DNA of 64,000 nt from an uncultured Roseibium sp. (GCF_947496995.1 NZ_CANMFD010000003.1:186001-250000); one strand, 5' to 3'. Positions 55,122-64,000 are shown, numbered from the stretch's first letter. Program-made: numbers and translations. The notes: generated by a model from the letters alone, not told the origin.

Positions 55122-55859
55122 ATGGAGAACTGGAACGGCCCCGGTGGCGACGACGACAAGATTGTGCGCCGCAAGTTATCCGATCAGGTTCTTGAACGCC
55201 TGCGCGAAATGATTGTGCGCGGGGAACTGGCGCCTGGTGACCTCATGCCCTCCGAGCGGGAACTGATGAAGCGCTTCGGTGTCGGCAGACCGGCTGTGCG
55301 CGAGGCAATGCAGTCCATGCATACCCAGGGCCTCATCACGATATCCCATGGTGAACGTTCCCGTGTCAGTGAACTGTCCGCCGATCTCGCCTTCCGGCAG
55401 ATGGATATGGTCGCGCGGATGCTCCTTTCCGCATCTTCCGATAACCTGGAATATCTGAAGGAAGCCCGCCGTCTGTTCGAAGTCGGCATGGTGAAGATCG
55501 CGACGGAAAAAGCGACGAAGGAAGATATTGCCGAACTTGAGAAGCTGCTGGCGACTCAGCGCACCAAACTCGGAAACCCGTCCGAATTCATCAAGGCGGA
55601 CATCGCTTTTCACAGCAAGATTTCCGCGATCTCCGGCAACCCCATTCTGGCCGCCGTCTGCGACGCGATGCTCACCTGGCTGTTCAACTATCACGCCGAT
55701 CTGCTGATCTGGTCGGGCCGGGAAAACGTCACGCTCGAGGAACACCAGAAGATCATCGAGTGCATCGCGTCCGGCGATCCGGCTGCTGCCGCATCGGCAC
55801 TCGGGACACACCTGAACAGATCCAAGGATCTCTATCGCCACCATAACCAGGCCGAATAG
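55122..55859 (+). CDS. GntR-family regulator, FadR subgroup
   Basis: 245 residues from ATG 55122. The N-terminal winged helix (MPSERELMKRFGVGRPAVRE, GLITISHGERSRV) is followed by an FCD effector domain with His/Asp metal ligands. It probably controls the D-apiose regulon; the 15-nt TCATCATACCAGTTG motif found before three operons here is the best candidate site. It lies 87 bases after apnL and may be co-transcribed. Two hairpins follow it. Confidence 0.9.
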   Translation: MENWNGPGGDDDKIVRRKLSDQVLERLREMIVRGELAPGDLMPSERELMKRFGVGRPAVREAMQSMHTQGLITISHGERSRVSELSADLAFRQMDMVARMLLSASSDNLEYLKEARRLFEVGMVKIATEKATKEDIAELEKLLATQRTKLGNPSEFIKADIAFHSKISAISGNPILAAVCDAMLTWLFNYHADLLIWSGRENVTLEEHQKIIECIASGDPAAAASALGTHLNRSKDLYRHHNQAE

Positions 55860-55860
55860 A

Positions 55861-55921
55861 GCCCTTTCAGGAAACATCGATTTTAAACCGAAAGGGCAAC
55901 CTGCGACACGACTGCCGCAGG
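55861..55921. terminator. Two hairpins between convergent genes
   Basis: GCCCTTTC (55861-55868) pairs with GAAAGGGC (55890-55897), and CCTGCG (55900-55905) with CGCAGG (55916-55921). They lie between the stops of the convergent GntR and apnO copy 2 genes and could end transcription from both sides. Confidence 0.5.
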
Positions 55922-55948
55922 CTGATGGTCATGCCCGCCTGCGAAATA

Positions 55949-56779
55949 TCAGGTAATCCGGTCCACGCTGGCCGCAATCTCGGCGTCGTCCAGGCAACGC
56001 TTCCAGTCATCGCGCATCAGAACCGGGATACCGTATTCGATTGCCTTGTTCGCGGCGTCCGAAAAGACACCCTTGTGCTGGTCGAAAATGACGGCGCCCA
56101 TGATGTTCATGTGCCCCAGGAGGAAATCCCTTGCGCAGTCGTAGGGCACACCCCGCGAGACCACCTCGTCCATCGCCTGCCGCAGCACCATCATCAGCGA
56201 CCCGTTAACGGTCTCCGAAAGGCCCGGCTCAAGCATGGCGAACTGCTGCAGTGTGACACGGTGTGAGCGCATGACCGGCGCATAGATGGTCCGGCCGACA
56301 AGATCCCCCAGCGCATAGTCGCTTTCGGGACCCTGAATGAGCACGTTCACGATACCCTGCTTGGCCGCCAGCCCGCCGAAATAGTCGCGTTTGGCATGCG
56401 GATCGGTTTCATCGTTCCAGATCGGCGGGTGACAGGGGTGGGACACGAAATAGGTGACATCCTCGCGCTCGGGCAAGTGACCGGCGAAGGGCGCCGCCCC
56501 GTCCAGGCAGTAGAGCATCGCTCCCGGCTTGATCTTGTCGATGATGTTGTGAGAGATCTTTCCGATCAGAGTATCCGGCACGGCCAGAACAATGACATCG
56601 GCGCCTTCCAGCGCCGTATCAGGGTCAACGCAGTCGACACCATAAGCTGCGCGCACACGCTCCTGGCCTTCCGGCGTAACCTCGACATGCATCGTTTCGA
56701 AATCGGTGGACTTGGCAAGATTGGCGCCGAGGCGCATTCCCATTTTGCCACCCGCGCCGAACAAGGCCACTTTCTTCAC
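55949..56779 (-). CDS. apnO: D-apionate oxidoisomerase-like protein, copy 2
   Basis: 276 residues from GTG 56779, with GGGGAG 8 bases upstream. It shares ALFGAGGKMGMRL, LAVPDTLI, SHPCHPPIWNDETD and MLEPGLSETVNGSLMMV with copy 1 at 46885-47709. It is divergent from the OiaK-like kinase and shares a control region with regulon site 2. Whether both copies have the same activity, or one acts on a related branched sugar acid, cannot be decided from sequence. Confidence 0.78.
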   Translation of the reverse strand: MKKVALFGAGGKMGMRLGANLAKSTDFETMHVEVTPEGQERVRAAYGVDCVDPDTALEGADVIVLAVPDTLIGKISHNIIDKIKPGAMLYCLDGAAPFAGHLPEREDVTYFVSHPCHPPIWNDETDPHAKRDYFGGLAAKQGIVNVLIQGPESDYALGDLVGRTIYAPVMRSHRVTLQQFAMLEPGLSETVNGSLMMVLRQAMDEVVSRGVPYDCARDFLLGHMNIMGAVIFDQHKGVFSDAANKAIEYGIPVLMRDDWKRCLDDAEIAASVDRIT

Positions 56780-56821
56780 GTCACTAACTCCCCAGAGTAC
56801 AAGCAATTACGGTAAATGCCG

Positions 56822-56857
56822 TTGACAACTGGTATGATGAGATACTAATTATATAAT
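56822..56857. promoter_or_regulatory. Divergent promoter region with regulon site 2
   Basis: The reverse complement of TCATCATACCAGTTG lies at 56826-56840, identical over 15 bases to site 1. On the plus strand TTGACA (56822-56827) overlaps the site's edge and an ACTAAT -10-like box follows after 16-17 bases, pointing to the kinase gene; TATAAT at 56852-56857 is a further possible -10. Repression of both divergent genes from a single site is plausible. Confidence 0.6.
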
Positions 56858-56882
56858 CATGTCAAGCTTTTAGGGACGCCGC

Positions 56883-58280
56883 ATGAAAGAAAGCAGTTCG
56901 AAAAAGACCTTGCGGAAGCTTCCGGAAGGGCCGCTTGTCGCCTGGTACGGCGATGATTTCACCGGAGCAGCAGCGGTTATGGAGGTACTGGCTTTCGCCG
57001 GACTTCCTTCAATTCTCTTTCTGGATGTGCCGACCCGCGAACAGCTCGACCGGTTCCCGGACATACGCAACATCGGCGTGGCGTCCACCGCGCGCGCCAG
57101 ATCGCCGCAATGGATGAGCGAGACCCTGCCCGCCGCATTCGATCAACTCAAGGGCCTCGGCCCGCAGCTGGTTCACTACAAGGTCTGCTCCACCCTCGAT
57201 TCCTCACCGGACACCGGATCAATCGGACGGGCCATCGAAATCGGAGCGGAGCGGTTTAACACCACCGTCGTTCCGGTGCTCATCGCCGTCCCGCAAATGC
57301 GCCGCTATCAGTGTTTCGGCCATCTGTTCGCGAGCGCCGGCGACAGCATTGTCCGCCTTGACAGACACCCGGTAATGTCGCGCCACCCGGTCACCCCAAT
57401 GACGGAAGCAGATGTTAGCCTCCATATATCGAAACAGTCGGACAAGCTCAACACGGGTCTCCTGTCGCTTGAGGACCTGAAAGCAGACGAAACCGTGTCC
57501 CTGTCCGGCTTCTCCGACGGCAACAAGCTCACGGCGGTGACCATAGACAGCTTGGACGCCGCCACGGATGCGGCCGCAGGGCGGGCGATCTGGGAAGCGC
57601 GGGAAGAGAGCCCTTTCGTGGTCGGCTCCCAGGGGATTGAATTCGCTCTGGTTGAATACTGGCGTCAGAACGGCCTGTTGCCGGCCACGTCAGCGCCTGC
57701 CGGGATCGGACGTTCGAGGCGCATGGCAACCGTCTCTGGATCCGTATCGCCGACGACAGCAGACCAGATCGCCTGGTCGAGAGCCAACGGCTTTGCCTGC
57801 ATCGAATTCAACGCGGTGAAGGTCTGCGGCGGACCTGAAGAGCTCGAGGCCGAAATCGAACAGGTCGTTGAGCGGTCGCTCGCGGCGCTTTCACAGGGAA
57901 CCGACCCGCTGATCTTCTCTGCCGCCGGCCCAGATGACCCGGCAGTCGAGCGTTTCAGGCAGGCGGTTGCAGCATCCGCGCTCGACATGCCTTCCGCCAA
58001 CCGCAAGGTTGGAGAAGCCCTCGGCCACATCCTCAAACGCGTCCTGGAGCGGGGCGACGTAAGACGCGCGGTCGTCTCGGGCGGAGACACATCGGGATAC
58101 GCCACCCAACTGCTGGACATCTTCGCTCTGTCAGCACTTGCACCGACCATTCCCGGCGCGTCCATTTTTCAGGCGCATGCAGATGGCCCGATGGACGGAC
58201 TGGAGCTGGCGCTGAAAGGCGGCCAGATGGGAACGCCGGATTATTTCGGCTGGGTGCGTGACGGTGGAGGACCAAGATGA
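56883..58280 (+). CDS. oiaK: 3-oxo-isoapionate kinase-like (DUF1537 four-carbon acid sugar kinase family)
   Basis: 465 residues. N-terminal sugar-binding domain with WYGDDFTGAAAVMEVL, KVCSTLDSSPDTGSIGRA and QMRRYQCFGHLF; C-terminal nucleotide-binding domain with VSGSVSPTTADQI and VSGGDTSGYA. The family phosphorylates C4-C5 acid sugars. Next to a RuBisCO-like protein gene (ATGA overlap) and an ApnO-type gene the best match is OiaK, which makes 3-oxo-isoapionate 4-phosphate. It is divergent from apnO copy 2. Confidence 0.82.
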   Translation: MKESSSKKTLRKLPEGPLVAWYGDDFTGAAAVMEVLAFAGLPSILFLDVPTREQLDRFPDIRNIGVASTARARSPQWMSETLPAAFDQLKGLGPQLVHYKVCSTLDSSPDTGSIGRAIEIGAERFNTTVVPVLIAVPQMRRYQCFGHLFASAGDSIVRLDRHPVMSRHPVTPMTEADVSLHISKQSDKLNTGLLSLEDLKADETVSLSGFSDGNKLTAVTIDSLDAATDAAAGRAIWEAREESPFVVGSQGIEFALVEYWRQNGLLPATSAPAGIGRSRRMATVSGSVSPTTADQIAWSRANGFACIEFNAVKVCGGPEELEAEIEQVVERSLAALSQGTDPLIFSAAGPDDPAVERFRQAVAASALDMPSANRKVGEALGHILKRVLERGDVRRAVVSGGDTSGYATQLLDIFALSALAPTIPGASIFQAHADGPMDGLELALKGGQMGTPDYFGWVRDGGGPR

Positions 58281-59530
58281 CCACGGCCAGGGAAACCATC
58301 AACGTTACCTACCGGCTGGAAACAGCGGGGGATGTTGAAGCGCTTGCGGCGAAGATCGCCGCCGACCAGTCGACCGGCACCTTCACCGAACTGCCCGGCG
58401 AGACCGAGGAAGTGCGCGCCCGATGCGCTGCCAGGGTCGTTGAGATCCGGCCGCTCGAGCCGACCGATGTTCCTTCCATTCCAGCACCCGGCGGAACCGG
58501 CCCCTATCATCGGGCGGACGCGGTCATCGCTTATCCGCTGGAGGCCGTCGGCACCGACATCGCGGCACTGATGACCATCACCATCGGCGGCGTTTACGCG
58601 GTCCGCGGGCTCACCGGAATCCGCGTCATGGACATCGACCTCCCCCAGGCATGGTCCTGCCATCCCGGACCGCAATTCGGCATTCCCGGTTCACGGCGCC
58701 TGATGGGCGTTGAGCAAGGTCCCATGATCGCCTCGATCATCAAGCCATCGCTCGGCCTGTTACCTGAAGAAACCGCGGAAGTTGTGGCCCAACTCTGCGA
58801 AGCCGGTGTCGACTTCATCAAGGACGATGAAAAGCTGATGAGCCCGGGCTATTCGTCGCTCGAAGCCCGCGTGAAAGCCATCATGCCGGTTATCCTGGAT
58901 CATGAGCAGAAAACCGGCAAGAAGGTGATGTACGCCTTCGGGATCTCCTCCGCCGACCCGGACACGATGATTCGCCATCACGACTGTGTCGTCGAAGCGG
59001 GCGGCAACGCTGCGGTCATCAACATCAACTCCATCGGCTATGGCGGCATGTCCTTCCTGCGCAAGCGGTCGCAGCTGTGCCTGCACGCTCATCGCAACGG
59101 CTGGGATATTCTGACACGCCACCCGGGCCTCGGCATGGAGTTTCGCGCCTACCAGAAACTCTGGCGCCTGCTCGGTGTCGATCAGTTCCAGATCAATGGA
59201 ATACGCGCAAAATACTGGGAGCCGGACGAAAGCTTCGTCGGCTCCTTCCATGACCTCGCCACACCGATCTTTTCGGAAAACGACCGCTCGTTGCCGGTGG
59301 TCTGTTCCGGCCAATGGGGCGGTCAGGCGGTGGAAACCTACCGCCGCACGGGCAGGACGCTCGACCTGATGTATCTGGGAGGCGGCGGAATTCACGGGCA
59401 TCCGATGGGCGCGGCCGCAGGAGTGCGGGCGATCCGCCAGGCCTGGAAAGCCGCGGAACTCGATATCGAGCTGGAGGACTACGCCAGGGACCAGCCGGAA
59501 CTGGCAAGCGCCCTGGCCAAATGGGGCTGA
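58277..59530 (+). CDS. RuBisCO-like protein (3-oxo-isoapionate-4-phosphate decarboxylase or transcarboxylase/hydrolase)
   Basis: 417 residues of the form III/IV RuBisCO fold. SIIKPSLG keeps the first active-site Lys (K156) but has Ser for the second, FIKDDE (K182, D184, E185) is the Mg-binding carbamylated-Lys site, LHAHR (270-273) has the His pair and GGGGIHGHPMG (368-378) the phosphate loop. The loop-6 region is unusual: NGIRAKYWEP. It is therefore not a carbon-fixing enzyme. In D-apiose pathways such proteins (OiaX/OiaT) cleave the kinase product either to L-erythrulose 1-phosphate and CO2 or to 3-phosphoglycerate and glycolate. Nearby C4-sugar-phosphate genes favour decarboxylation. Confidence 0.85.
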   Translation: MTTARETINVTYRLETAGDVEALAAKIAADQSTGTFTELPGETEEVRARCAARVVEIRPLEPTDVPSIPAPGGTGPYHRADAVIAYPLEAVGTDIAALMTITIGGVYAVRGLTGIRVMDIDLPQAWSCHPGPQFGIPGSRRLMGVEQGPMIASIIKPSLGLLPEETAEVVAQLCEAGVDFIKDDEKLMSPGYSSLEARVKAIMPVILDHEQKTGKKVMYAFGISSADPDTMIRHHDCVVEAGGNAAVININSIGYGGMSFLRKRSQLCLHAHRNGWDILTRHPGLGMEFRAYQKLWRLLGVDQFQINGIRAKYWEPDESFVGSFHDLATPIFSENDRSLPVVCSGQWGGQAVETYRRTGRTLDLMYLGGGGIHGHPMGAAAGVRAIRQAWKAAELDIELEDYARDQPELASALAKWG

Positions 59531-59566
59531 CGGGCTGACGCCTTTTCGGCCTCTTGTCGCCCAAGG

Positions 59567-60265
59567 TCAGTCGATGACGACAGCGCGCCCGTCGGCAATC
59601 ATCTCGGCGATGAGCTGCATGTCATGGAAGCCGTTGGCAACCTTCGCCTCGAGCTCTTCTTCGAGCGCACGCACCTGCCGGACCTTTTCCGCCACCGCAT
59701 CTATCTCGGAGAAAGGCACGACCACCACACCGTTGCGGTCTGCGACGATCAGGTCGCCGCTTTCGATCTGGCGTCCGCCGACAACCGCTCCGAACCCCAC
59801 CCGTGCAGGGCCGTTGGAGTAAGGTGAATTGGGGCTGAGCCCGGCACACCAGACCGGCATGCCGACTTCGACGATGCCTTCATAATCCCGCATCGCTCCG
59901 TCGGTCACGAAGCCCGCCGCACCCTTGTTCTTCAGCATGCCGCAAAACTGATCCCCCGAGGCCGAGCAGTTGCGATGACCGTGGACCGCCGAGACGACGA
60001 TGTCGCCGGGCTCCAGGACATGCAGCGCCCCCATGGTGGCGAGAATTTCCGCCGGGCCGTTCTCCGCGACAAGGGCCGGACCGACGGCCCGGCAATCGAT
60101 ATCGCGGCCATTGCCAATGGGCTGTATGACGCAGTCCAGCGCACCCTGACCGTTCATGGCATCGCAGACGAAACCGGTCGGAACATCCCGGAAGGCTTCG
60201 ATCTGCTCAGGGGTCGGGCGATTGATATGCCGCTTGATTGTCAGGACGGGGGGTTCTTCGATCAT
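59567..60265 (-). CDS. RraA-family protein (HMG/4-hydroxy-2-oxo-acid aldolase-like)
   Basis: 232 residues. GALHVLEPGDIVV, CGMLKNKGAAGFVTDGAMRD (Arg-Asp catalytic pair) and GDLIVADRNGVVVVP match RraA-like proteins, which are often 4-hydroxy-4-methyl-2-oxoglutarate aldolases or oxaloacetate decarboxylases rather than RNase regulators. It is convergent with the RuBisCO-like gene. It may handle an oxo acid produced in the same pathway; the reaction is not assigned. Confidence 0.85.
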   Translation of the reverse strand: MIEEPPVLTIKRHINRPTPEQIEAFRDVPTGFVCDAMNGQGALDCVIQPIGNGRDIDCRAVGPALVAENGPAEILATMGALHVLEPGDIVVSAVHGHRNCSASGDQFCGMLKNKGAAGFVTDGAMRDYEGIVEVGMPVWCAGLSPNSPYSNGPARVGFGAVVGGRQIESGDLIVADRNGVVVVPFSEIDAVAEKVRQVRALEEELEAKVANGFHDMQLIAEMIADGRAVVID

Positions 60266-60330
60266 GGTGCGCTCCGAGTGAATGCCGCAGTCCGCCGGAA
60301 CGGACTTGCGGCTTCAGGCAAAGTCGATTG

Positions 60331-61287
60331 TCAGGCTGCGGAAGCCTTCATGCGTTCCGCAACGAGGTTGATCAGCGTCTTGTGGTCCTTGTCGAAGTTG
60401 CGGATGCCCTCGGCAAGCTTTTCGGTTGCCATCGCGTCCGCATTCATCTGCCAGCGGAACTCCGCCTCGCCCATTTCGACGGCAGCGACGCCTGTTGCGT
60501 TTTCCGGCGACAACACTCTCTTCAGTTCGGACGTATCGTTTTCCAGCTCGGTCAGCAGCTTCGGCGCGATGGTCAGATTATCGCATCCCGCCAGGGCCTT
60601 GATCTGCCCGGTGTTACGGAAGGATGCCCCCATCACGACGGTGGAGATGCCGTTGGACTTGTAATAGTCGTAGATCGAGCGGACCGATTTGACACCCGGA
60701 TCTTCGTCGGGAGCGTAGCTGTCGCGCCCTTCCGCCTTCTTGTACCAGTCGGTGATACGACCGACGAAGGGCGAAATCAGGAAGGCGCCGGCATCGGCGC
60801 AGGCCACGGCCTGAGCCATCGAGAACAGAAGCGTCAGGTTGCAGTCGATGCCTTCGCGCTGCAGGATCTCGGCCGCGCGGATACCTTCCCATGTCGAAGC
60901 AAGCTTGATGAGGATCCGCTCCTTGCCGACGCCCCGTCTGTCGTATTCGGCGATAATCGCGTGCGCCCGCTTGACCGAAGCATCCGTATCGAAAGACAGG
61001 CAGGCATCCACCTCGGTCGAGACGCGGCCCGGCACCAGTGTCGTCAACTCGGCGCCGATGGCGACCGTCAGCACATCGGTGACCTGTTCCGGCGACAAGC
61101 CGTTTTTGCGCCCGGTTTCAATCTCGCGGACGATCAGGGCCTCCGACGCCGGGTCCTTGAGCGCTCCCAGCACCAGAGACGGGTTCGTCGTGCAGTCCAC
61201 CGGTGCAAAGGCCTTTACGGCCGCAACATCGCCGGTGTCCGCGACAACGACCGTCATGTTTCTGAGTTGTTCAAGCACACTCGCCAT
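60331..61287 (-). CDS. tal: Transaldolase (TalB type)
   Basis: 318 residues. TTNPSLVL, the Schiff-base Lys in [23 protein letters not shown] and [14 protein letters not shown] are standard TalB motifs. It moves a dihydroxyacetone unit between fructose 6-phosphate and erythrose 4-phosphate. In this locus it fits the disposal of erythrose 4-phosphate formed from the C4 products of the apionate route. GGAGG precedes the ATG at 61287. Confidence 0.93.
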   Translation of the reverse strand: MASVLEQLRNMTVVVADTGDVAAVKAFAPVDCTTNPSLVLGALKDPASEALIVREIETGRKNGLSPEQVTDVLTVAIGAELTTLVPGRVSTEVDACLSFDTDASVKRAHAIIAEYDRRGVGKERILIKLASTWEGIRAAEILQREGIDCNLTLLFSMAQAVACADAGAFLISPFVGRITDWYKKAEGRDSYAPDEDPGVKSVRSIYDYYKSNGISTVVMGASFRNTGQIKALAGCDNLTIAPKLLTELENDTSELKRVLSPENATGVAAVEMGEAEFRWQMNADAMATEKLAEGIRNFDKDHKTLINLVAERMKASAA

Positions 61288-61681
61288 TCTAAGCCTCCAG
61301 TTTCAACATTATTGTCCATCAGCGCATCTGCCCGGGGCAGGATCCGCATCTTTGCCTTCAAACGCCATCACACGGACGCCATTGTCAATTCTTTCCTGAC
61401 CATTGCACGGGGATGAAGGCACGCAGCTGCTGCAAGGCTGGTCTCACGAGGAAAATTTTATCCTTGGACAACCCGCCATCCGGCCTTCATTGCAAGCGGG
61501 ATTGATAAGATGCTATCATCTCATTATACCAGTTTCAAATTCGAGCCACGACAATCGCAGCGGACAAAAGAGCCTTTCGCATCCTCCACCGACGATCGTC
61601 CGGTAAAACGACAACCATTCCGGACGCCCCCGAAAATCTTTCTCCCTGCCCAGTCCCAAAAACGTTTCCAGGAGAAGAATC
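61288..61681. promoter_or_regulatory. Divergent region tal/rpiB-type gene with regulon site 3
   Basis: 394 bases without a convincing gene. TCATTATACCAGTTT (61521-61535) matches 13 of 15 positions of the sites at 46819 and 56826. It points to the same regulator controlling the RpiB-DhaKL genes. GGAGAAG at 61669-61675 is the ribosome site for ATG 61682. A 67-codon frame in between (61403-61606) shows no recognisable feature and is not called. Confidence 0.55.
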
Positions 61682-62137
61682 ATGAAAATTGCAGTTGCCG
61701 GCGACAGTGCAGGGGAAGGACTTGCGCGTATTCTGGCCGATCATCTCAAGGACCGGTTCGAGGTCTCCGAAATCTCCCATACCGAAAATGGCCCCGACCG
61801 GTTTTATGCCAACCTGGCCGATCGTGTTGCCAGCCAGGTGATGGATGGAACCTACGATAGGGCCATCCTGTGCTGCGGCACCGGGATCGGTGTCTGCATC
61901 GCGGCAAACAAGGTGCCGGGCATAAGAGCCGCGCTCGTCAGCGACGCCTATTCGGCCGGCAAGGCGGCGACCTCGAACAACGCCCAGATCATCACCCTCG
62001 GCGCCCGCACGATCGCCGGCGAACTCGCCAAGACCATCGTCGATGCCTATCTGGAAAAATCCTTCGATCCCGCTGGACCGTCGGCAGGAAACGTGGATGC
62101 GATCGATACGGTCGATTCCAAGTACCACGCGGGTTGA
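61682..62137 (+). CDS. RpiB-type sugar-phosphate isomerase (DerI/EryI-like)
   Basis: 151 residues. [20 protein letters not shown] carries the active-site Cys and the phosphate-binding Gly-rich loop of RpiB/LacAB. The start [20 protein letters not shown] is that of the EryI/DerI branch, which interconverts D-erythrulose 4-phosphate and D-erythrose 4-phosphate in erythritol-type pathways. Here it would channel C4 phosphates to transaldolase and transketolase. Confidence 0.82.
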   Translation: MKIAVAGDSAGEGLARILADHLKDRFEVSEISHTENGPDRFYANLADRVASQVMDGTYDRAILCCGTGIGVCIAANKVPGIRAALVSDAYSAGKAATSNNAQIITLGARTIAGELAKTIVDAYLEKSFDPAGPSAGNVDAIDTVDSKYHAG

Positions 62138-62271
62138 TCCTGGAAAATCCCGGCGCAGATCGCCCCCTTCTCATCAAGACCTTTTCGGTTTCTGATAGAG
62201 ACCGGGAGTGAGTCGAGGACTGCTTTTTATAACAGGCTCGACGCCGGGATTTCGACGAGGAGGAGATTTCA

Positions 62272-63282
62272 ATGGATCTGACGCAAAAGCTCATCAACGC
62301 CGGCGAAGATGCTGTTGACGAGATGCTGACGGGGATCATGGCGGCACATGGCAGTCACCTGTGGCGACCGGAGAACGCACCGCGCGCGGTGATCGCCAGG
62401 GACGGTCCGCGAAAAGGCAAGGTCGGGCTGATCATCGGCGGCGGCTCAGGTCACGAGCCGACATTCCTGGGCTTCGTCGGCAAGGGTCTGGCCGACGCCG
62501 CGGCCATCGGCAATGTGTTCGCCTCCCCGCCGCCCCAGCCGGTCGTCGATGCCGCAATGGCGGTCGATGGCGGCGAAGGCGTCCTCTTCATGTACGGCAA
62601 CTATGCCGGTGATGTCATGAACTTCGATATGGCGGCGGAAATGCTCGAACTTGAGGGCATCGAGGCGCGCACGGTCCTGACGACCGACGACATCGCATCG
62701 GCGCCACGCGAAGCCCGCGCAACGCGCCGGGGTGTCGCGGGAAATGTCTTCATCTTCAAGGCGGCTGGGGCCGCCGCCGACAAGGGCCTTTCCCTTGATG
62801 AGGTCGAACGTGTCGCCCGCCACGCGAACGACCGGACCTACACGATGGGTGTAGCCCTGTCCGCCTGTTCTCTGCCCCATACCCGCCGCCCCAATTTCCA
62901 GCTTGCCGCCGGCGAAATGGAAATCGGTATGGGCATTCACGGCGAGCCCGGCGTTCGCCGCGGCCCGCTGCAAAGCGCCAATGCCGTTGCCGATGAAATC
63001 ATGGATGCCATCCTTGCGGAAATGGCAGCCCGAGCCGGAGATGAGGTTGCGGTTCTGGTAAACTCGCTCGGATCGACCCCGCTGATGGAGCTTTACATCC
63101 TTTATGCACGCGTCGCCGAACGGCTCGGCGAGGCCGGTCTGAACATCCACACCAGTCTCGTCGGCCCCTACTGCACATCCATGGAAATGGCCGGAGCATC
63201 GATCACGGTCATGCATCTGGACAGCGAGTTGAAGCAGATGCTCGACCATCCCTGCGACTGTGCAATGTTTCAGGTGAGGTAA
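62272..63282 (+). CDS. dhaK: Dihydroxyacetone/erythrulose kinase subunit DhaK
   Basis: 336 residues. GGGSGHEPTFLGFVGKGLAD binds substrate, and the His in EIGMGIHGEPGVRRG is the residue that forms a covalent hemiaminal with dihydroxyacetone in DhaK. Start ATG 62272 has GAGGAGGAG upstream. With the next gene it forms a two-subunit kinase. Substrate could be dihydroxyacetone released by an AptAB-type transketolase, or L- or D-erythrulose. Confidence 0.92.
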   Translation: MDLTQKLINAGEDAVDEMLTGIMAAHGSHLWRPENAPRAVIARDGPRKGKVGLIIGGGSGHEPTFLGFVGKGLADAAAIGNVFASPPPQPVVDAAMAVDGGEGVLFMYGNYAGDVMNFDMAAEMLELEGIEARTVLTTDDIASAPREARATRRGVAGNVFIFKAAGAAADKGLSLDEVERVARHANDRTYTMGVALSACSLPHTRRPNFQLAAGEMEIGMGIHGEPGVRRGPLQSANAVADEIMDAILAEMAARAGDEVAVLVNSLGSTPLMELYILYARVAERLGEAGLNIHTSLVGPYCTSMEMAGASITVMHLDSELKQMLDHPCDCAMFQVR

Positions 63283-63285
63283 CCA

Positions 63286-63900
63286 ATGGATTTCACGGCA
63301 AAAGACCTGCAATCGCTGCTGGAAGAACTCGCCCAGGTCATGGCGGCCGAGCGCGATAACTTGTGCGCCTTAGACGGAGAAATCGGCGATGCCGACCACG
63401 GCATCGCCATGGAACAGGGCATGGCGGCAGCTGCCAGTGCCGCGCGGGATCTGGCTGAAGACCTGCAGGATTGCAGCCTGCAGGACCTCTTCAATGCCGC
63501 GGCGAAGGGTTTTCTGAACGCTGTCGGCGCGTCTTCCGGACCTCTTTATGCGACAGCCTTCATGCGAGCGGGAAAACAGGTCGGACCCGCGACATCTATC
63601 GCGGCGGACGACCTGAGATTTGTGATCGTGGCCATGGCGGACGGCATCACCCACCGCGGCAAGGCCGAGACCGGCCAGAAGACGATGATCGACGCCTGGA
63701 GACCTGCCGCGGACATCGCAGCGGCAGGAGGAACTTCGACCGAGGTCCTTGCTGCAGCCGAAGCCGGCGCTGCCTCCACCCGCGACATGGTCGCGACACT
63801 GGGCCGTGCCGCGCGCCTGGGTGACAGAAGCCTCGGTCATCCGGACCCCGGTGCCGTTTCCGCCACCATGATCATCAAGGCCATATGCACGCGTTTCTGA
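63286..63900 (+). CDS. dhaL: Dihydroxyacetone/erythrulose kinase subunit DhaL
   Basis: 204 residues, the nucleotide-binding subunit. The Mg-ligand Asp residues lie in DGEIGDADHGIAMEQGM, followed by helical-barrel segments GASSGPLYATAFMRAG and GKAETGQKTMIDAW. It follows dhaK by 3 bases. No DhaM-type PTS subunit is seen in the window, so the kinase may use ATP directly. Confidence 0.92.
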   Translation: MDFTAKDLQSLLEELAQVMAAERDNLCALDGEIGDADHGIAMEQGMAAAASAARDLAEDLQDCSLQDLFNAAAKGFLNAVGASSGPLYATAFMRAGKQVGPATSIAADDLRFVIVAMADGITHRGKAETGQKTMIDAWRPAADIAAAGGTSTEVLAAAEAGAASTRDMVATLGRAARLGDRSLGHPDPGAVSATMIIKAICTRF

Positions 63901-64000
63901 AGCGGCATTCAGAACGAGGGTCGTCGCAGTGCCGGCCCTTTCATGACTTGGCTTTTGCACTGCAACACGCTAAGAGACCCGGATCACACGGACCCGGGTG

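Noticed and set aside
61403..61606. 67-codon ORF before the RpiB-type gene
   Set aside because: It overlaps the candidate operator, has no ribosome site and no recognisable sequence.

Overview
The window is about 60% GC, almost entirely coding, and packed with ABC, TTT and sugar-acid catabolic operons. It looks like a chromosomal or large-plasmid segment of a metabolically versatile alphaproteobacterium. A type II lumazine synthase (RibH2), tandem LIV and ribose-type ABC systems, TctABC and a repeated CCGGACTTGA palindrome fit the Hyphomicrobiales, perhaps Stappiaceae (Roseibium/Labrenzia). That placement is inference. No rRNA, tRNA, CRISPR array or phage genes were seen.

Layout. (1) 1-5.6 kb: a translationally coupled operon for hydantoinase B/A, an isochorismatase-fold protein without its nucleophilic Cys, an isocitrate-lyase/PEP-mutase family lyase and an FAD oxidoreductase. 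(2) 5.7-9.1 kb: sterol-desaturase-family hydroxylase, an AlgI-like MBOAT acyltransferase and an SGNH-like membrane-anchored partner, probably for cell-envelope acylation. (3) 9.2-20 kb: an RpiR regulator divergent from a LIV-type ABC transporter operon, which continues into an odd third ABC-like protein without a signature motif, a cupin, a Gfo/Idh dehydrogenase, an SDR, a 36-codon coupled ORF, an aldehyde dehydrogenase and an HpcH/HpaI aldolase. (4) 20-31 kb: a minus-strand operon with a ThDP enzyme, TctCBA, an aldehyde dehydrogenase, an AbrB-type membrane protein and a 4,5-dihydroxyphthalate-decarboxylase-like protein. It faces a LysR-type regulator with two HTH domains that apparently starts at CTG; a class II aldolase lies beyond. 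(5) 31-34.4 kb: a LysR regulator divergent from glyoxalase-fold dioxygenase, esterase and pirin genes, resembling a quinone/electrophile defence operon. (6) 34.7-36 kb: a patatin-like phospholipase.

(7) 35.9-46 kb: two SDRs, separated by a 262-bp element with terminal inverted repeats, and a ribose-type ABC transporter. These are divergent from a split transketolase, an FGGY kinase and a SorC-type regulator. Good sigma-70 promoters and a shared TGAATA/TATTCA operator candidate lie in the control regions. (8) 46.1 kb: an isolated ribH2. (9) 46.9-63.9 kb: a D-apiose/D-apionate locus. It has ApnO-like oxidoisomerase, sugar ABC transporter with a DUF2291 lipoprotein, ApsD-like dehydrogenase, ApnL-like lactonase, GntR/FadR regulator, a second ApnO-like gene, OiaK-like DUF1537 kinase, a RuBisCO-like protein, an RraA-family protein, transaldolase, a DerI/EryI-type RpiB and dihydroxyacetone-kinase subunits DhaK and DhaL.

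How the genes fit together. In region 9 the imported sugar would be oxidised to a lactone, hydrolysed, oxido-isomerised, phosphorylated and cleaved or decarboxylated by the RuBisCO-like protein; C4 phosphates would be passed on by the RpiB homologue and transaldolase. Region 7 has the enzyme types of the alternative apulose-4-phosphate transketolase branch, whose dihydroxyacetone product could be handled by DhaKL in region 9. Three promoters in region 9 share a 15-nt motif (TCATCATACCAGTTG or a close variant), suggesting one regulon, plausibly under the GntR protein encoded there.
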